From Rhizophagus irregularis (Eukaryota; Glomeromycota; Glomeromycetes; Glomerales; Glomeraceae), in NCBI RefSeq assembly GCF_026210795.1, contig NC_089439.1, forward strand, positions 1,984,001 through 2,048,000: 64,000 nt of DNA, given 5' to 3'. This document shows, one piece after another, positions 46,359-58,887 of the stretch. The notes under the pieces were generated by a model. It saw only the letters and a list, made by a program, of their open reading frames with translations. It had not been told where the DNA came from and searched no databases. A program made the position numbers and the translations under genes. Numbering within the stretch: the first letter of the stretch is position 1; every line of letters begins with the position of its first letter.

Positions 46359-49300
46359 CATATCACCTTGCACCATACCCGGTTTTTTTTATTTTTAACG
46401 TGTAATAAGGGCTGAAATAAACAAATAAAAAACATTGCGGGGAAGAAAAACCCGAATAAATATTTAGCGGACAATAAAATGTAGTAACCGCTTCGGTTAA
46501 AAGAGCATCGAGTAATATTTCAGTTATTTGTTTAGTGTTAAGAGGAGGTTAAACAAACATTAAATAAACGATTGTTGCTATTGTTGTTGAATATTCCCCT
46601 GCATAAATACTGTGTTCATAAGACGGGCGCAGCAAACATACAATTTTGAAAACATAAATAAAAGTATAAATGAATAATGTTAAAATTAACTATTGTCAAA
46701 AAATTCGAATTTTAAATAAACAAACTAATAATTTTTTGACACGGAATTACATATGACTATGTATAAGAGATGAGAAGAATTCATGAACGTTTTACTGTTG
46801 TGGAATTTGATTTGCTAAGTTTTACAAGGAAATAAAAAATTATCCAACTCCAGGTTTTTGGACGATATCGTTTGTATGGTTACCCAATATTAAAAAATAT
46901 ATTTATGTAAAAAGATAAAAAAGATTATAAAGTGTGATAAAATCGAACAATACCATTTTATTATAAATTTATTCTGATACACACGCTCATGACCGCATGA
47001 CCGTCTCAACAATATAAATTTTTTTATATTGTATTGTAGAATTTGATCAATTAAAAATAGATTTGCAAATAAAAAATACTATCATATACTGTGTATAATG
47101 TGAATATATAATTATGATTTCAATTAGATAAACTTTTTTCATTCAGCCAAAAATATTATTCTTTGTCTGCTTTCTATATTTAAACGCTGACAACATATGA
47201 CAATGCTTTTCTTGTTTATGAAACACAGGGCCAAGGAGTCACATTCCAAAAGGCTGAATTTAAGTTGATTCAGTCATATCGACTTTTATTATTGCTTAAT
47301 CAGACACGGAAAATATATACCATACCATAATGACTCGTTCTAATGAGTAATTTCCATATATATATATACTAATCAATTTTTTGTTTTGAGTAGATTGAAC
47401 CTAAATGTAAGAAAAGTTTGATTCATATGGTAAATGTCTTTGTATTGTTGACTATTTTATGACACAATAATTACAGAATTTTGATAAAAAATTTTATACG
47501 TTCAAATGTCTTTTTTTTATATAGATTAATATTAAAAACACGTATTTATTTTATATGTATTAAGTCAGATGATACTAATGCGCTAATGATACATCATGCA
47601 TTTAATTATGTGATAAATCTATTTTAAGATCATTTCACTTGAAATCAAATGAAATATAAATTTCCCACCAGACAAATTAATCATAATATAATTATGAAAT
47701 AATAACTCATTTTAATTGTACATCATGTTTCTTTATTAATTTATTTCTTTATTATTTTTTTTTACACAATAAATTTGTCAGACTCTCTTTGAGCTAACTT
47801 TATATCGGTTAATGCTTTCCAAAATTTAAATGGCAAAACTTTTAACAAATGATTACATAATAATGGTAACTTTATATAATTTTATATTTACTAAAAATAT
47901 GTTAGCATTAACAATATGCTGTATGAAGTGATCCACGAATATATCCAAAGTTATTTATAGTGATTTTACAATTCATGGATTTTTAAGCCGCAACTTATTA
48001 TTTGTAAAACCTTTTTTACGCCCATATGATAATGGTCAAGATATGAACATATTTCAAGCGATAATGAGCTCATATACAAGTGCCCCATTATAATGACACC
48101 CGATACAGGCTGAGACAGTGTTTGCACATGAAATCATATGACCTATATGACTTTCATAAGTCATTTGTATGCTTATGGCTTATGACTTTGTCATAAGATT
48201 CTTTATAATCTTATATCGGTTTATTGCAGTGATTGCTAATGACATTGTTATTTGATCAATTTTCAAATGATATTGTTACGCGAAATCTTGCTCACATGAT
48301 TTCCGACGATATATGACGATCCGATATGATTATAGTACATTCGTGTACATGTCGATTGCTGATATTACGTGCCGATTTATATCGATATACAACCGCTGAT
48401 TTGTGTACACCAGATTAACCTAATAGAAGATATTGATTTTATTTATTTTATTTTATTATATTTACATAAGTAGTATTATTATATTATTCATATTATTATT
48501 GTTTATATTATTTATTTTCTTTATTTGTATTGTTTATACAGTATGTATAAGATTTTATTAGAAGTTATTGTGGGGAAATTAGCTCAATAGTAATTAACCG
48601 TCCAAAATTATCATTTGTACTTTATTAAAGTGGCTTACAATCGTATTGATATATTACGATATATCACGATGAAACTTTGACAATAGAAAATCAATAACCC
48701 ATCAATAGACATCTATACTAGATTAGATTTTGCCTTGATGACAGGAAAAAGAGATGACAGTTAGATAAAATAAGATATAAATATACCTTCTGCCAACTTT
48801 TTGATAGAGTAGTTATCTCATAGTTATTTTCCGTAGTTATCTTGTCGCTAAATATCTTTAAGATATATTCTCTATCCCTTCTTATCACTTTTTATCACTT
48901 GTTGTAAAGACCCGAAATTTACATCTATAAATAAAATCGTTATATCCTGGTCAAATATTACACGTTGTTTCTAATAGTCATATAACATTTGTTATTATAA
49001 CCATTGCGTATTATTATTTATCGTATTTTGTAGTTGTTTATCTTGACGATTCTTAACGAACAATACCGGAATACCAGGATAGGTAGTATTGAGTAAGAAT
49101 CCCATTGATAATCGAGTGTTTATACGATATAATATCGCTAGTTATCCAACTCTTAATTACCATTATCACCGGTAACAATATCAATTCATTTCAAAATGAC
49201 ATATCATTTCGTCATTTGTCATTGTATTGAATCTTGCCAAGGTTAAGGTAAAATTAGAAACCAAAAGCTGATGTTACTAGGTAGTAGAATAACGTCTCAG

Positions 49301-49518
49301 CCCAGTGTTGGCGGTCATATGGTCCCGAAATATGATCTCTGTCATTGAACATTTGTCATATTAAAGCATGTGACTTTTATAATTCTGGCCAAATTTATAA
49401 TGTCAGTATACAAATTTAGTTATATGTAAAAGTGCTCGTTAAATTTACAATGACATCAAATTTATTCCCATTTAGTTTTTTGATACAACTGCAGGTACAA
49501 ATAATACAAACAGAAATA
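46359..49518. other. Long gene-poor stretch
   Basis: No gene. 48110-48260 is rich in overlapping palindromes around CATAAGTCAT and ATAAGATTC-TTT-ATAATCTTAT. Otherwise AT-rich. Confidence 0.4.
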
Positions 49519-49577
49519 TAAGCCTTTTACGGGAAAAGGATGGAATATAAAAAACGGATTGACTTTTTTTTACAGGG
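49519..49577 (-). mobile_element. Truncated CCCTGTAAAA MITE end
   Basis: From AAGCCTTTTACGGGAAAAGG to GACTTTTTTTTACAGGG, matching only one terminal third of the 190-bp family. Confidence 0.6.
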
Positions 49578-50817
49578 AAGTAAAATAGAATTACTAATAA
49601 TCATGTGAGAAATTAATAAAGTTTATATGAAAAGTCTGAAATTGATGACAAATTAATGAATGATTCAAAAATAAAAAAAAATTACAAAAAAAATATACGG
49701 TACAAGACAATCTTGGATAAGTTATTGAGTAATTAATTCTTAGTTTTATGTAATTAAATTGTATGCTGTATTTACAATAATAATAAGCTGTATTGCATAT
49801 TTTATTATTAATATATTAATGATACTTAGTGTGTTTTATAAATAAGTCATTATAAAAAAAAAGTCTTGTTATAATGACAAAAATTTCTGGTCCCGAACAT
49901 GTGGACGACACTTGCAGTATAATAAGAGCAAAAGAAAAAATCAACTGACTCTGAATCCCGATCTTTTTATTTGATTAAAAATAGTATATTACTATCAAGT
50001 AAATGATATATGTCATTACTTAGCGTAAGCCCAGAAATTTTATCAATATTACTATTTTGCAAAGTTACTTGGCACTTCGTGTTGAACTGTCATTTTTTAT
50101 CAAAAATGATAACAAAATGCCATTCTCAAGAAATATAATTTTAATAAACCCTTTATTTTAAAGAATATCATTTAAAATTTTAATTTTTCATAATAAATTA
50201 TATTTATCAAATTACTCCATATAATTTAAAGGATATAATGGCAAATGTTTCGTTACTTAAACTAACCATCCTTTGATCAGAAAGAACGGAAAGAACGATG
50301 CTGCAATCTTATGTGTTATATAACGATTTAATATTAATACAAAATTTTTTTTTGTAAGTCAGATAGCTCCTGACTGTAAATTAATTTATAATAACGTCAT
50401 ACCTGATTTGTATTAAATATATTTGGTCGATATTGCACGCACTTATCTAAATCGTGTTAGTATATAGATGCTGAATTATGGTATTGGCGACTTAAAGTAT
50501 TACGATATAGTATTATTATGTTTATTTTGACACATCTATACGACCAAGTATACGTAATTTTGACTTTAAAAGATATTATCTATACAATAAATTTAAAAGA
50601 TATCCTTAAAATACCCTGATGATAAAATTCTCTTATTGATTGTTTTAATTTATGATTTGTAACAGTAACGTTTCAACATCTGATCATTAAACATCAACGT
50701 TTAATCTTAATTTTATTTTTTGTAAAACTTGATTAATCTTGATTTTATGATTATACCACTCAAGGCTTCTCACAGTTATTCTTGAAAGATACTTCCACCA
50801 CCTCCTGCTTAATATAG
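49578..50817. other. Intergenic, no gene seen
   Basis: AT-rich. Near 50063-50090 AGTTACTTGGCACTTCGTG followed by TTGAACTGT is an imperfect hairpin, related to the perfect one at 54693-54721. Confidence 0.4.
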
Positions 50818-51227
50818 GGGTCGTCCAAAGCCGGGTTCGATCACGTGACTTGTAAAAATTTATTTTTTACAAATAAAACTTTTCGCCAATATATAAAACT
50901 TTCAAGTTACACATAGTATGTGTATTTTAGCCTGCTGTGCAAGTTTACTTAGTGCGCAACATGGGGTTTTGAACACCGTTTTTGACTTATTTGAATTTTT
51001 TCATTTTCGTCATCCATTTTTGGATATGATCGGCAAAGATTATTCATTCATATGTAAAGTCAAAAACAGTGTTAAAAATCAGCTTTTTTATCACTAAGTA
51101 AACTTGTAAAGCAGGACAAAATACACCTATTCTATAACTTTTATGCTTACATTAATCTTAGTTCATAAAAAAATGGCTTATTTATAAAATGTCAAGTCAC
51201 ATGATCGAACCCGGCTTTAGACGACCC
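50818..51227. mobile_element. Fold-back MITE with 35-bp inverted ends, 410 bp
   Basis: GGGTCGTCCAAAGCCGGGTT (continuing CGATCACGTGACTTG) at the left equals the reverse complement of the right end with two mismatches. The inner sequences also pair over most of the element: GCAAGTTTACTTAGTG with CACTAAGTAAACTTGT, and GTTTTTGAC with GTCAAAAAC. It could fold into one long hairpin with a short loop near 51000-51050. No clear target duplication and no coding. Confidence 0.8.
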
Positions 51228-52635
51228 ACCATATTTAGCATAAAAATTGCCTTAGCTTATTATGTAGCTAAATTCGTATACACTTCTTATTTAGGTTAGT
51301 ACGATTACTTTGTATAACGTATAAAAAGGAAACTTAAAATTTCTTAGTCCTTTTTTACACTTGTCTTGATGTCCTAATTTACACTTTTATTTATCTTAGT
51401 ATGCATTTTATAATAATTTTTAATAATATTTATTTTTTCGCCAAAATTTACTTTAAAAACAAAATATTGTAGCAGAGTGATGAAATTTTCAAATTTATTG
51501 GTCATCAAATTAGATTTTTAATCTTAGTTATTATTGTTTGGTGAACCGCGTGAATAATTAATTCAGTTCATTCGCTCTTTACCGAAAAACGCTCAATAAA
51601 CTTTGCTGAAAATTACACGAGGTTATGACTAAGAAAATTGTACGTCCAAAATTATAACCAATACAAAAGTGTTTTATTAACGCTTATTAATTTATTTTAG
51701 CTCAAAAAGATATGCAAGTTAAACAACAAAACAATATAATAATTTGTAATTATTAGCTTAGACAGATTTTAAAGGGTAGTACGTTCAAATTATGCACTTA
51801 TTATTCGACGTAATTTTAATAATTAAAATGGTGACACAAGATAGGAGACGTATTTTGTTCTTCCTATTCAAACCTTTTTTTCCCTAAAAATAAAGATAAG
51901 ATCTATTTGCCCAATCATCGTTAAAAATTTTTTTTTTTTTAAATTACATTTGCGAATACCAGTTTTTATCGGGTAATCCGTTAATTTTTTTTTATCCAAA
52001 ATACTATTTCGATAACGGCAAAAAAAGGGAAAATTATTATGTTTCACCATAGTTTTCTTGGCTTGTTTATTTAATATATAAATTCGGAAACGTTTGGAAG
52101 CAGACGTATCGGATGGCCACTTATTAACTTAACTATTTGTATAATAACTTATTATTAATTTCATTGAAATAATTAATAAGCCTCAATGGTCTCATGATCA
52201 ATAAACTCGGCAATAAATTAATAATATATCAATGATTTAAAAGTATTTGAATTTTTTATCTGGTAATTTCGGCGTTATTTGTGTCCTATTTATAATATAA
52301 AATTTTATCTTACCGATATAGAACATCGGTATTTACAATTCTATGAAATAACATGAACAACTATCACTAATATAAAAGAGAAATTTAATATACCGAAAGT
52401 ATTTTCTATAAATGAATCTTTGAGTTTTCTTATGCCTAATATGGAAAGGTAAAAAAAAATTCGGGGAAACTATATTCCCGATATAATTAATTGCACGTGA
52501 TCTGATATCTGCTGCTTTATAATCTATATTCTTTTCTTTATTGAACTACGCACGAGTATCGAATATACTGCTACAAGTACTGTTAGTTATTTATTTATTA
52601 TTATTATTTTTATCTATTTAACAGATACAAAAACT
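51228..52635. other. Intergenic, no gene seen
   Basis: AT-rich with one CACGTG at 52494. The minus frame at 51868-52050 is Lys/Phe low-complexity. Confidence 0.4.
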
Positions 52636-53348
52636 TAGGAATTGGAAGCGGTTAAAGCGGTTAACCGGTTAAGATAATCCAAAAAACGGTTAACCGGTTA
52701 ATTTAACCGGCTAAATTAACCGAATAATTAACCGGTTAACTTAACCGGCTAAATATGAAGATTGTTATATCAGATAATTTTTTAATTCAGAACTTCCAAT
52801 ATTCCTATATTGGCTAACGGCTAGCTAAAAAAATAAACTGATTGAAACTTTTTTATTGCTCAATTTTTTACGAAATTTTTTATTTTTTTTTTATTTTTTA
52901 TACAACATGGATGATATTGACTATAGAGACATATAAGAATCTCAATCTGAGTCATCAAGACAACAATCTTCTTTTTATTAAAAGAAATTCAAAGTATTTA
53001 AGTTGCTAGCACTAATAAGGTAAATAAATATCATAATTAAATACTTGAAATGTTATCTATAAAGTCTTTTTAGAGAAAATAGGTTAAGAACAACCAATCG
53101 TTTTCGTTATTTCAATTTTATCATTTTTACTAGTATTTATATTTACATTATTTATATGAATATGTGTTTACAATTTATCTAAGAGTAAAATTGCGATGGA
53201 TTTATCAAATATTCAAATGGGCAAAATAAAACTTATAAACGCGTTAAATGTAAAACTTATATATCTTTAACCGGTTATTATCCGGTTAAATGTTCCGATT
53301 AACCGGTTTTTAACCGGTTAAGGTTTTTTTGGACGGTTCCACTCCCTA
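52636..53348. mobile_element. hAT-like element rich in AACCGGTTAA, 713 bp
   Basis: Ends TAGGAATTGGAAGCGG and, from the right, TAGGGAGTGGAACCGTCC. Within the first 110 and last 90 bases there are many TTAACCGGTTAA-type palindromes (for example 52662-52740 and 53270-53325), probably transposase-binding repeats. The 8-bp flanks (CAAAAACT, ATAACGAA) do not match, so the copy is old or the edges are slightly off. The interior has no coding frame. Confidence 0.6.
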
Positions 53349-54584
53349 ATAACGAAATTTGATACGCTTATTATAATATATAACGAATAATTTCTGCCGT
53401 ATGATTATTTTAAGCTTGTATTATATTTTCGTGAATATCTCATGATATACTATGCGAATGGTGCAGTAAAATTAATACAAAAAATGGGTAGGCAAATAAC
53501 AGCTGCCTTTCAATAGTAGGTCTTAATACACAAAATCAAATTTCAAATTAATTAAGAAAACAGAGATTTCTATAATCGTTTGAGATGCATCAACAATATT
53601 TATTTTAATATATACATTAGAAGAGATAGAAGCAAGACGGATATTTACAGCTGTCATTGCAATGTTAAGTACACTAAATTCCTCCATTTCATTTACTTTA
53701 TTAAAAAAAAAAGTTTGATCATCGAACCATTATGTTTATCTTTAGAATCTATTTCAGTTAATAATGGTCTGAACGTTAATTTTGTTCATGAAGTCCATAT
53801 ACTATATCGGTTTGTTGCAGGAATAACATTGATTTTAGAAGCTTAAATTTAAATAATTTTTTAGTATTATTATTCTTTTTTATCAAAACTACAGTATATA
53901 TTTGTATAATAAATAAAAATATATTAATTGTTATATCTAATAATGCGTCAACGTTTAAATATGATGAACAGGCTATCTTAATTTTTAAAAATGTTGATTT
54001 TCTACCATCAGAATTCATATTATATACTGTACAAAGAATCAAATAATAATGTCATATATTTTTTCAGGATGCTAACTAAACTCGATTTAGTGAGCAATCG
54101 AATATGAATTTAACAGTTGTTCAGCACGAAGTGTTGAGCATTGCTTTCGTTTTAGTGGTGAAGATGATAAAAGAATCACAACATTCCAAGAAAATGATTT
54201 AATGAAAACTTTCATTTTATTTTCAATTTGTATTGTTTTACCTTCTATACTAATAAATAAGTTACGCGAGTAAATAAACATATTTATGATTTTTAAATTC
54301 TTCGCCACATGTTTAAATTTACAAAATTTTTTTACAAAAATTTCGCGACACTTTTTCAAAGTCAAAGACAATTTATTAAAAATATGTCAAATTAATTGTC
54401 GATATCCAACATAAAAAAATTGATGACATATTGTTAATATAATTTTTATTTCGATTAAAAAAATTCAGCAAAAGAATATGTAACGCTTTTTAAATTTATG
54501 TAAATAGATTTTTTTATTAATATTAGTAATAACAAATCTTTGGTAAATATCAAGTTAGAAGTGCTCAACGTGACCTCATAACTG
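53349..54584. other. Intergenic, no gene accepted
   Basis: AT-rich. Open frames at 53580-53846, 53776-54042 and 54087-54371 overlap each other and lack recognisable motifs. Near 54112-54142, GTTCAGCACGAAGTGTTGAGCA is a hairpin related to 54693-54721. Confidence 0.35.
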
Positions 54585-54721
54585 CGGCACTGTCGTGCCT
54601 TACATGTATTTGCAATAAGAATATGATTAGTGAAACTTACTGAGCTGCGCTCAGTAAATCCCACCAATCATATTGCTTATTGCAAATACAACAGTTACTC
54701 GGCACTTCGTGCCGAGTAACT
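54585..54721. repeat. Cluster of four stem-loops
   Basis: In order: GGCAC-TGTC-GTGCC (54586-54599); a long inverted repeat with arms TGTATTTGCAATAAGAATAT (from 54605) and ATATTGCTTATTGCAAATAC (to about 54690); within its loop TTACTGAGC-TGC-GCTCAGTAA; then the perfect 13-bp stem AGTTACTCGGCAC-TTC-GTGCCGAGTAACT (54693-54721). Related single hairpins occur at 50063-50090 and about 54109-54145. It may be a fold-back element or the structured end of an unrecognised one. Confidence 0.8.
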
Positions 54722-55004
54722 ATTAAAAGTATTTCATAATCGAAAGTTTTTGAATCATTTTGTCATTGCTATTATTTTTGTTGTAATTCCAATTTTGAGT
54801 TCTAACATAAGATTATGTTCAATTAACGAGTAGGGTAAATTTTACACTGATCGTAGTCTATCCGCTTTTCTCCTTTGAACGATTAGTTCTGTAATCTATA
54901 ATATAAATTATATGAAAAGTACATGTAAGTAATTTAATTTTATAAATTTTACTAATTAATATGAATGATCTAGTGAGATTTCTTCTGGAACATGCAAAGA
55001 ATGC

Positions 55005-55075
55005 TTTCAAGCAATTAGCTCAGTTGATGAAATCAGACCATGTAATAAATTAGGTTCAAAACCCACTACTACATA
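55005..55075 (+). repeat. tRNA-like promoter boxes, SINE or tRNA relic
   Basis: TTAGCTCAGTTGATGA (55015-55030) fits the tRNA A box, and GGTTCAAAACCC (55053-55064) fits the B box (GGTTCRANNCC), at a spacing normal for a tRNA. The D and T stems and acceptor do not pair, so it is not a working tRNA. It is most likely a tRNA-derived SINE head or a decayed tRNA. Confidence 0.45.
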
Positions 55076-55296
55076 TATATAATAAATTCTAACTATTACC
55101 ATGAACATTATCATCCAGCAATAATATAGAACTCTAATAATTTATTACATTACTTTCTATCCTACCCCATGTTTATAAAATATATAGACAAAAAAAATAT
55201 ATACTAGGAACGGGACAAAAAACCAAAATTTGGGTGACGATCAGAGAAATTCACGTGATCTGTTTTTTTGTTTCTTTTTTTTTTTAAGGGAGGGCC

Positions 55297-55450
55297 ATCA
55301 TTCAACTAGTGTTCCAATCCGTGGATATCCGTCATTCGCTTAACCGTATCCGTTTACAACTGTTTTCATATTATTCGGGACAAATTAAAATTTTGAACCC
55401 AACATCCGGTCTGGTACGTTGGATGTCGTATTGTTACGTGATATTTTTTT
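55297..55450 (+). repeat. CGGAT-rich dispersed repeat, copy 1
   Basis: Contains CCGTGGATATCCG, CCGTATCCG, then ACTGTTTTCATATTATTCGG, GACAAATT and CCAACATCCGGTC. The second half recurs at 59234-59290. It is the same older repeat type that the Tc1 element (24966) and a MITE (58979) have landed in. The plus frame 55309-55533 lies in this repeat and is not accepted as a gene. Confidence 0.6.
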
Positions 55451-55559
55451 TGTTTATAGTTAAACGCAACTCATATCATCATATGAATAAACTGAGTTAT
55501 TGGTTCATATCATATTTATATTTATATGAATAAATGTTTCTGGAATAAAAATTATATTG

Positions 55560-55870
55560 AAAATTTGGTATACTTTTTTGTGCGTATTCCAAGTCTATGT
55601 AAAGTTCCGCATAATGTTGGAATACTTAGACTTCTTCACATCCAAAGTTCCATTTCTGATTGAAATTCATAAAATACCTGTAAAATTTGTGGTCTACCTA
55701 ATAAAGGAAGTTTTTCTACACGTCTATGTTTTCTAAAATATTGGCATACGCTAACTTACTAATACTACTATGATGTTTAGCAACTTGCCGAGTTGTCAAG
55801 CCTTTAAAGTTTTTTCAATTATTTGCCATCTAATATGTAATGAAAGCATTTATTTTGTCATGGTAGCATA
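55560..55870 (-). pseudogene. Tc1-type transposase N-terminal relic
   Basis: Read on the minus strand, pieces in different frames give LKGLTTRQVAKHH (first helix-turn-helix), RKHRRVEKLPLLGRPQIL (the basic GRP linker) and IPTLCGTLHRLGI (second helix-turn-helix). This is the order of a Tc1 transposase DNA-binding region. Several frameshifts and stops are present, and no DDE domain follows, so it is an inactive fragment. It is not closely related to the intact transposase at 25153. Confidence 0.65.
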
Positions 55871-57663
55871 AAATAATTGGTTGTATAATTGAACATGTAT
55901 TTATTTCACCATTATAAATAACTACCCCAAGAACACCACCAAAAAATTTTCGGTAACGTGACTTTGTACTACTAATCTAAAAATAGTAGATATATCGATG
56001 AAAAGTAATATTTTTCAGTTCTTACTTCTCACCCCAACTGTTTTGTATTTGCGTGTTTTTTCCAGTAATTTCACCTTGAAATATACAACCTTGGGAGTAT
56101 AAAGGTGAACTACCAAGTTTGAATAAGAACAAAACTTTTCCATTTAATACATTATAAAAATTATCTTTTCATTACTATTACTTATCATTGTTAAATTTCT
56201 AAAATAATAAATAATTTATTCACTTATTTTAATAAAAAAAATTTTTATAAAGTGAAAAGGACTATACTTGATAAGAATTAAACGTTTCTTTTTTTTATAA
56301 AAATTACACTTATTTGTAGTTATTATAAATCTTGATTCACGTAACAATCCGAAATCGGCCAAAAAAATTCCAGCCCCACGTGATTTTGTGGCGTCTGAAT
56401 TTTAATTCGTTTATCTTAAAAAAATCTAAAAAAAGCCAAAAAAAAAAACTGATATTTTCCTTTTAACATATTAATCATTTTATTACTTTTACATGAATAA
56501 ATACACTTGAAAATAACCTTTTTTACTTATTAAATTTAATTTTAATAAATAAATAAATATTATTGATATTTATAGTTAAGTACACTATTGTAAAAAATGC
56601 TAATTACTTTATAAAAAAATTAATAAAAATCAATATCTAAAGTGAAAAAATCAACCGCGCGCGGCACAGTAATTTCCATACAAAAATATTTATACTATTG
56701 CAAATATTCAAGATATCTTGATAAAAATTAATATTTGAGTGGTTTCATACCTGCTAAACAACAAAATAAAAAAAACAAATGCAACTCAATAATTTCTTTT
56801 AAAAACGGCAATATTTTCACGAAAATAATATATATACTTGTTAAATAACTATCTTCAAGTGCTCAAACCTTGTTTCATTTAGCTAAAATATTCAGATTAA
56901 TATTACAAAATCTATAAAAAAGCGCGTTTGTTGTAAATAAAAATTAACTATAGCTTTATAATAATATTCTACACTCAAGCTTTTCAAAAATATTTTTGTT
57001 TAAAGGATTTTTAAAAAACATTTTAACGTGAAAGAAGTGGAGAGAATAAAGGGAGAGAAGAAATAGGTGTCATTTGATTTTTTCGCGAAATAAAATTTAT
57101 AATTCGCTATCTGCTAATCACCTGATATAATGATATTATAATGCTTGTTATCTTCATATAGTCTTTATCTTTCTGTATAAGATAAATTAAATACATTAAT
57201 ATTCTTCACAGAAATTCGATTATTTAAGGTTGTGTAGCAACCATTGCCTCAGGTATAAAAATATAAAACTTTGGTATCACATGTATGGATTTGTATCTTG
57301 TAGTGTATGGTTAAATATCACGTGATGATGTTAACCATATACTACATGTTTACTATATACTCATCTACATAAGGAAAAAATTTCTTTAGCGTTTTTAAAA
57401 AAAGCGGGATGATGTATTAGTGCGTGAACATTCAGAAAATATAAAATCTAAATAAATACCCAATAACTTAAAGAATAATACAATAGTCTCAAAAATGTAC
57501 TACATAAATGGCAGCGTTACACGGGCTGATCAATAATAAATAAAATTAGTTACACAATAATCAACGGGACAAACAACGGAAATATTCGGATATGTACATT
57601 ATCTTACACAAAATTTATTACTATAGTAAATGTTTTATCAATTAACAGCAAAAGACAAATAAA
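55871..57663. other. Intergenic, no gene seen
   Basis: AT-rich with two CACGTG sites (56377 and 57319). No coding sequence supported. Confidence 0.4.
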
Positions 57664-57818
57664 CCCTAATAAAAAATTTTTATCCGTTATTTCTGTAAAA
57701 ACTCCGTAAAAATGAGCCTTTCACGGATCCATTCACGGAAAATGTAAATAATCGATAAATTCCGCGATATAAGGTTATTAATTCCGGAAATGTGAGCCTT
57801 TTACGGAAAAAGATGGAA
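57664..57818 (-). mobile_element. CCCTGTAAAA MITE, truncated, reverse orientation
   Basis: Begins CCCTAATAAAAAATTTTTATCC and follows the 15661 family in reverse through CACGGATCCATTCACGG and GTGAGCCTTTTACGGAAAAA to about GATGGAA. The other terminus is missing. Confidence 0.75.
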
Positions 57819-58782
57819 CGATCAAAAGACTATTTGTCCGATATATAAATTGTTTGAACAAAAGTGATTTTCGGAAGATAGATTGCTTAATATCCTACTA
57901 TTATTTATTTTCTGAATAAAAACTGTGACTTAAAGTATTTGTTTGCTGAAGATATTATAAGTTAAAAGTCATTTTTAATTAATACTGGTATTTGGCCTCT
58001 ATGATTACGAGATTTTAGCAAAAAAAAAAGTAATCTATTAAATTTTGACAAGGTAAATAAATAAATAATGACATAAGCATTATTAATAAAATGCTTATTT
58101 CCAAGGTATCTTTGGGAAAGATTTTCAGATTTTCAAGATTTCAGTAAATTTTAAAAAGATCATTTTTTCTCATTGATTAATCTTAGCTTGATAGCTGTTT
58201 TAACTTTTTACTTACAGATAGATTCCGGGTAGTTCCGATTATCTACTGCGTCATCGGAGCTAAACGGAACTTTTTTATATGAAAATATGATATACTCAAT
58301 AACTTATTGATAAATTCATTTGTTCAATAAACCAAGCATGTAACAAATAAATAGACTTAGTAACTATATCTAAATTTCAACTGATACCATACATACAATA
58401 TCACAGAAAAAAATAACATGCTAAAAAGTATCTCAAATAATATTATTCGCGAAACTTGAATAATCTTAGTCCCATTTTTTCCGGGCCTTTGAATGTTGAT
58501 TTAATAATTAAAAGACGAGTTGATGACCAAAACTGAAGTTTGGAGCAATTTTTATATAATAACTTGCCGATCTTTGCCAAATTTTCTAATTCCCAATTTT
58601 TTTTTGATTTTTTACATTTTTGGCGCGAACCTTTATGTACCTATTGTAACACTTTAAAAATCATATATTATGCGTATTTTTGCCTGCTTTACAATTTTAT
58701 TTAGTATATCAAAAAAGGTTTAGAATACTGTTTTTTGGGGAATGTGATATTTCGCGGGCGCGATACCTTTTTTTTATATACT
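57819..58782. other. Intergenic, no gene seen
   Basis: Around 58675-58740 GTATTTTTGCCTGCTTTACA and following sequence resemble one arm of the fold-back element at 50818-51227. No gene. Confidence 0.4.
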
Positions 58783-58875
58783 GAACAAGAAACACGCGAA
58801 AGTTCAAGATTGAATATTGCAAATAATGTAAATAACAAATTCTCCCCATATTCATTTGATATTTTATTCCACTAA
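58783..58875 (+). pseudogene. Fragment of the Asn-rich small gene family
   Basis: Encodes EQETRESSRLNIANNVNN and then NKFSPYSFD before a stop. EQ-x-TRESSRLNI matches residues 9-21 of the 29003 product, but no ATG precedes it and the rest of the protein is absent. A 5'- and 3'-truncated paralogue. Confidence 0.65.
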
Positions 58876-58887
58876 TCAAGGGGACAG

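Noticed and set aside
48580-48600. TTAGCTCAATAGTAATTA resembling a tRNA A box
   Set aside because: No B box follows at tRNA spacing, and no stems pair.
48105-49310. Possible element ends GGCTGAGAC / GTCTCAGCC
   Set aside because: Only nine bases match and there is no target duplication; likely chance in this length.
54778-54805. Minus-strand trace similar to the FTTQNCNN end of the small Cys family
   Set aside because: Only a few residues agree, and nothing upstream matches the family.
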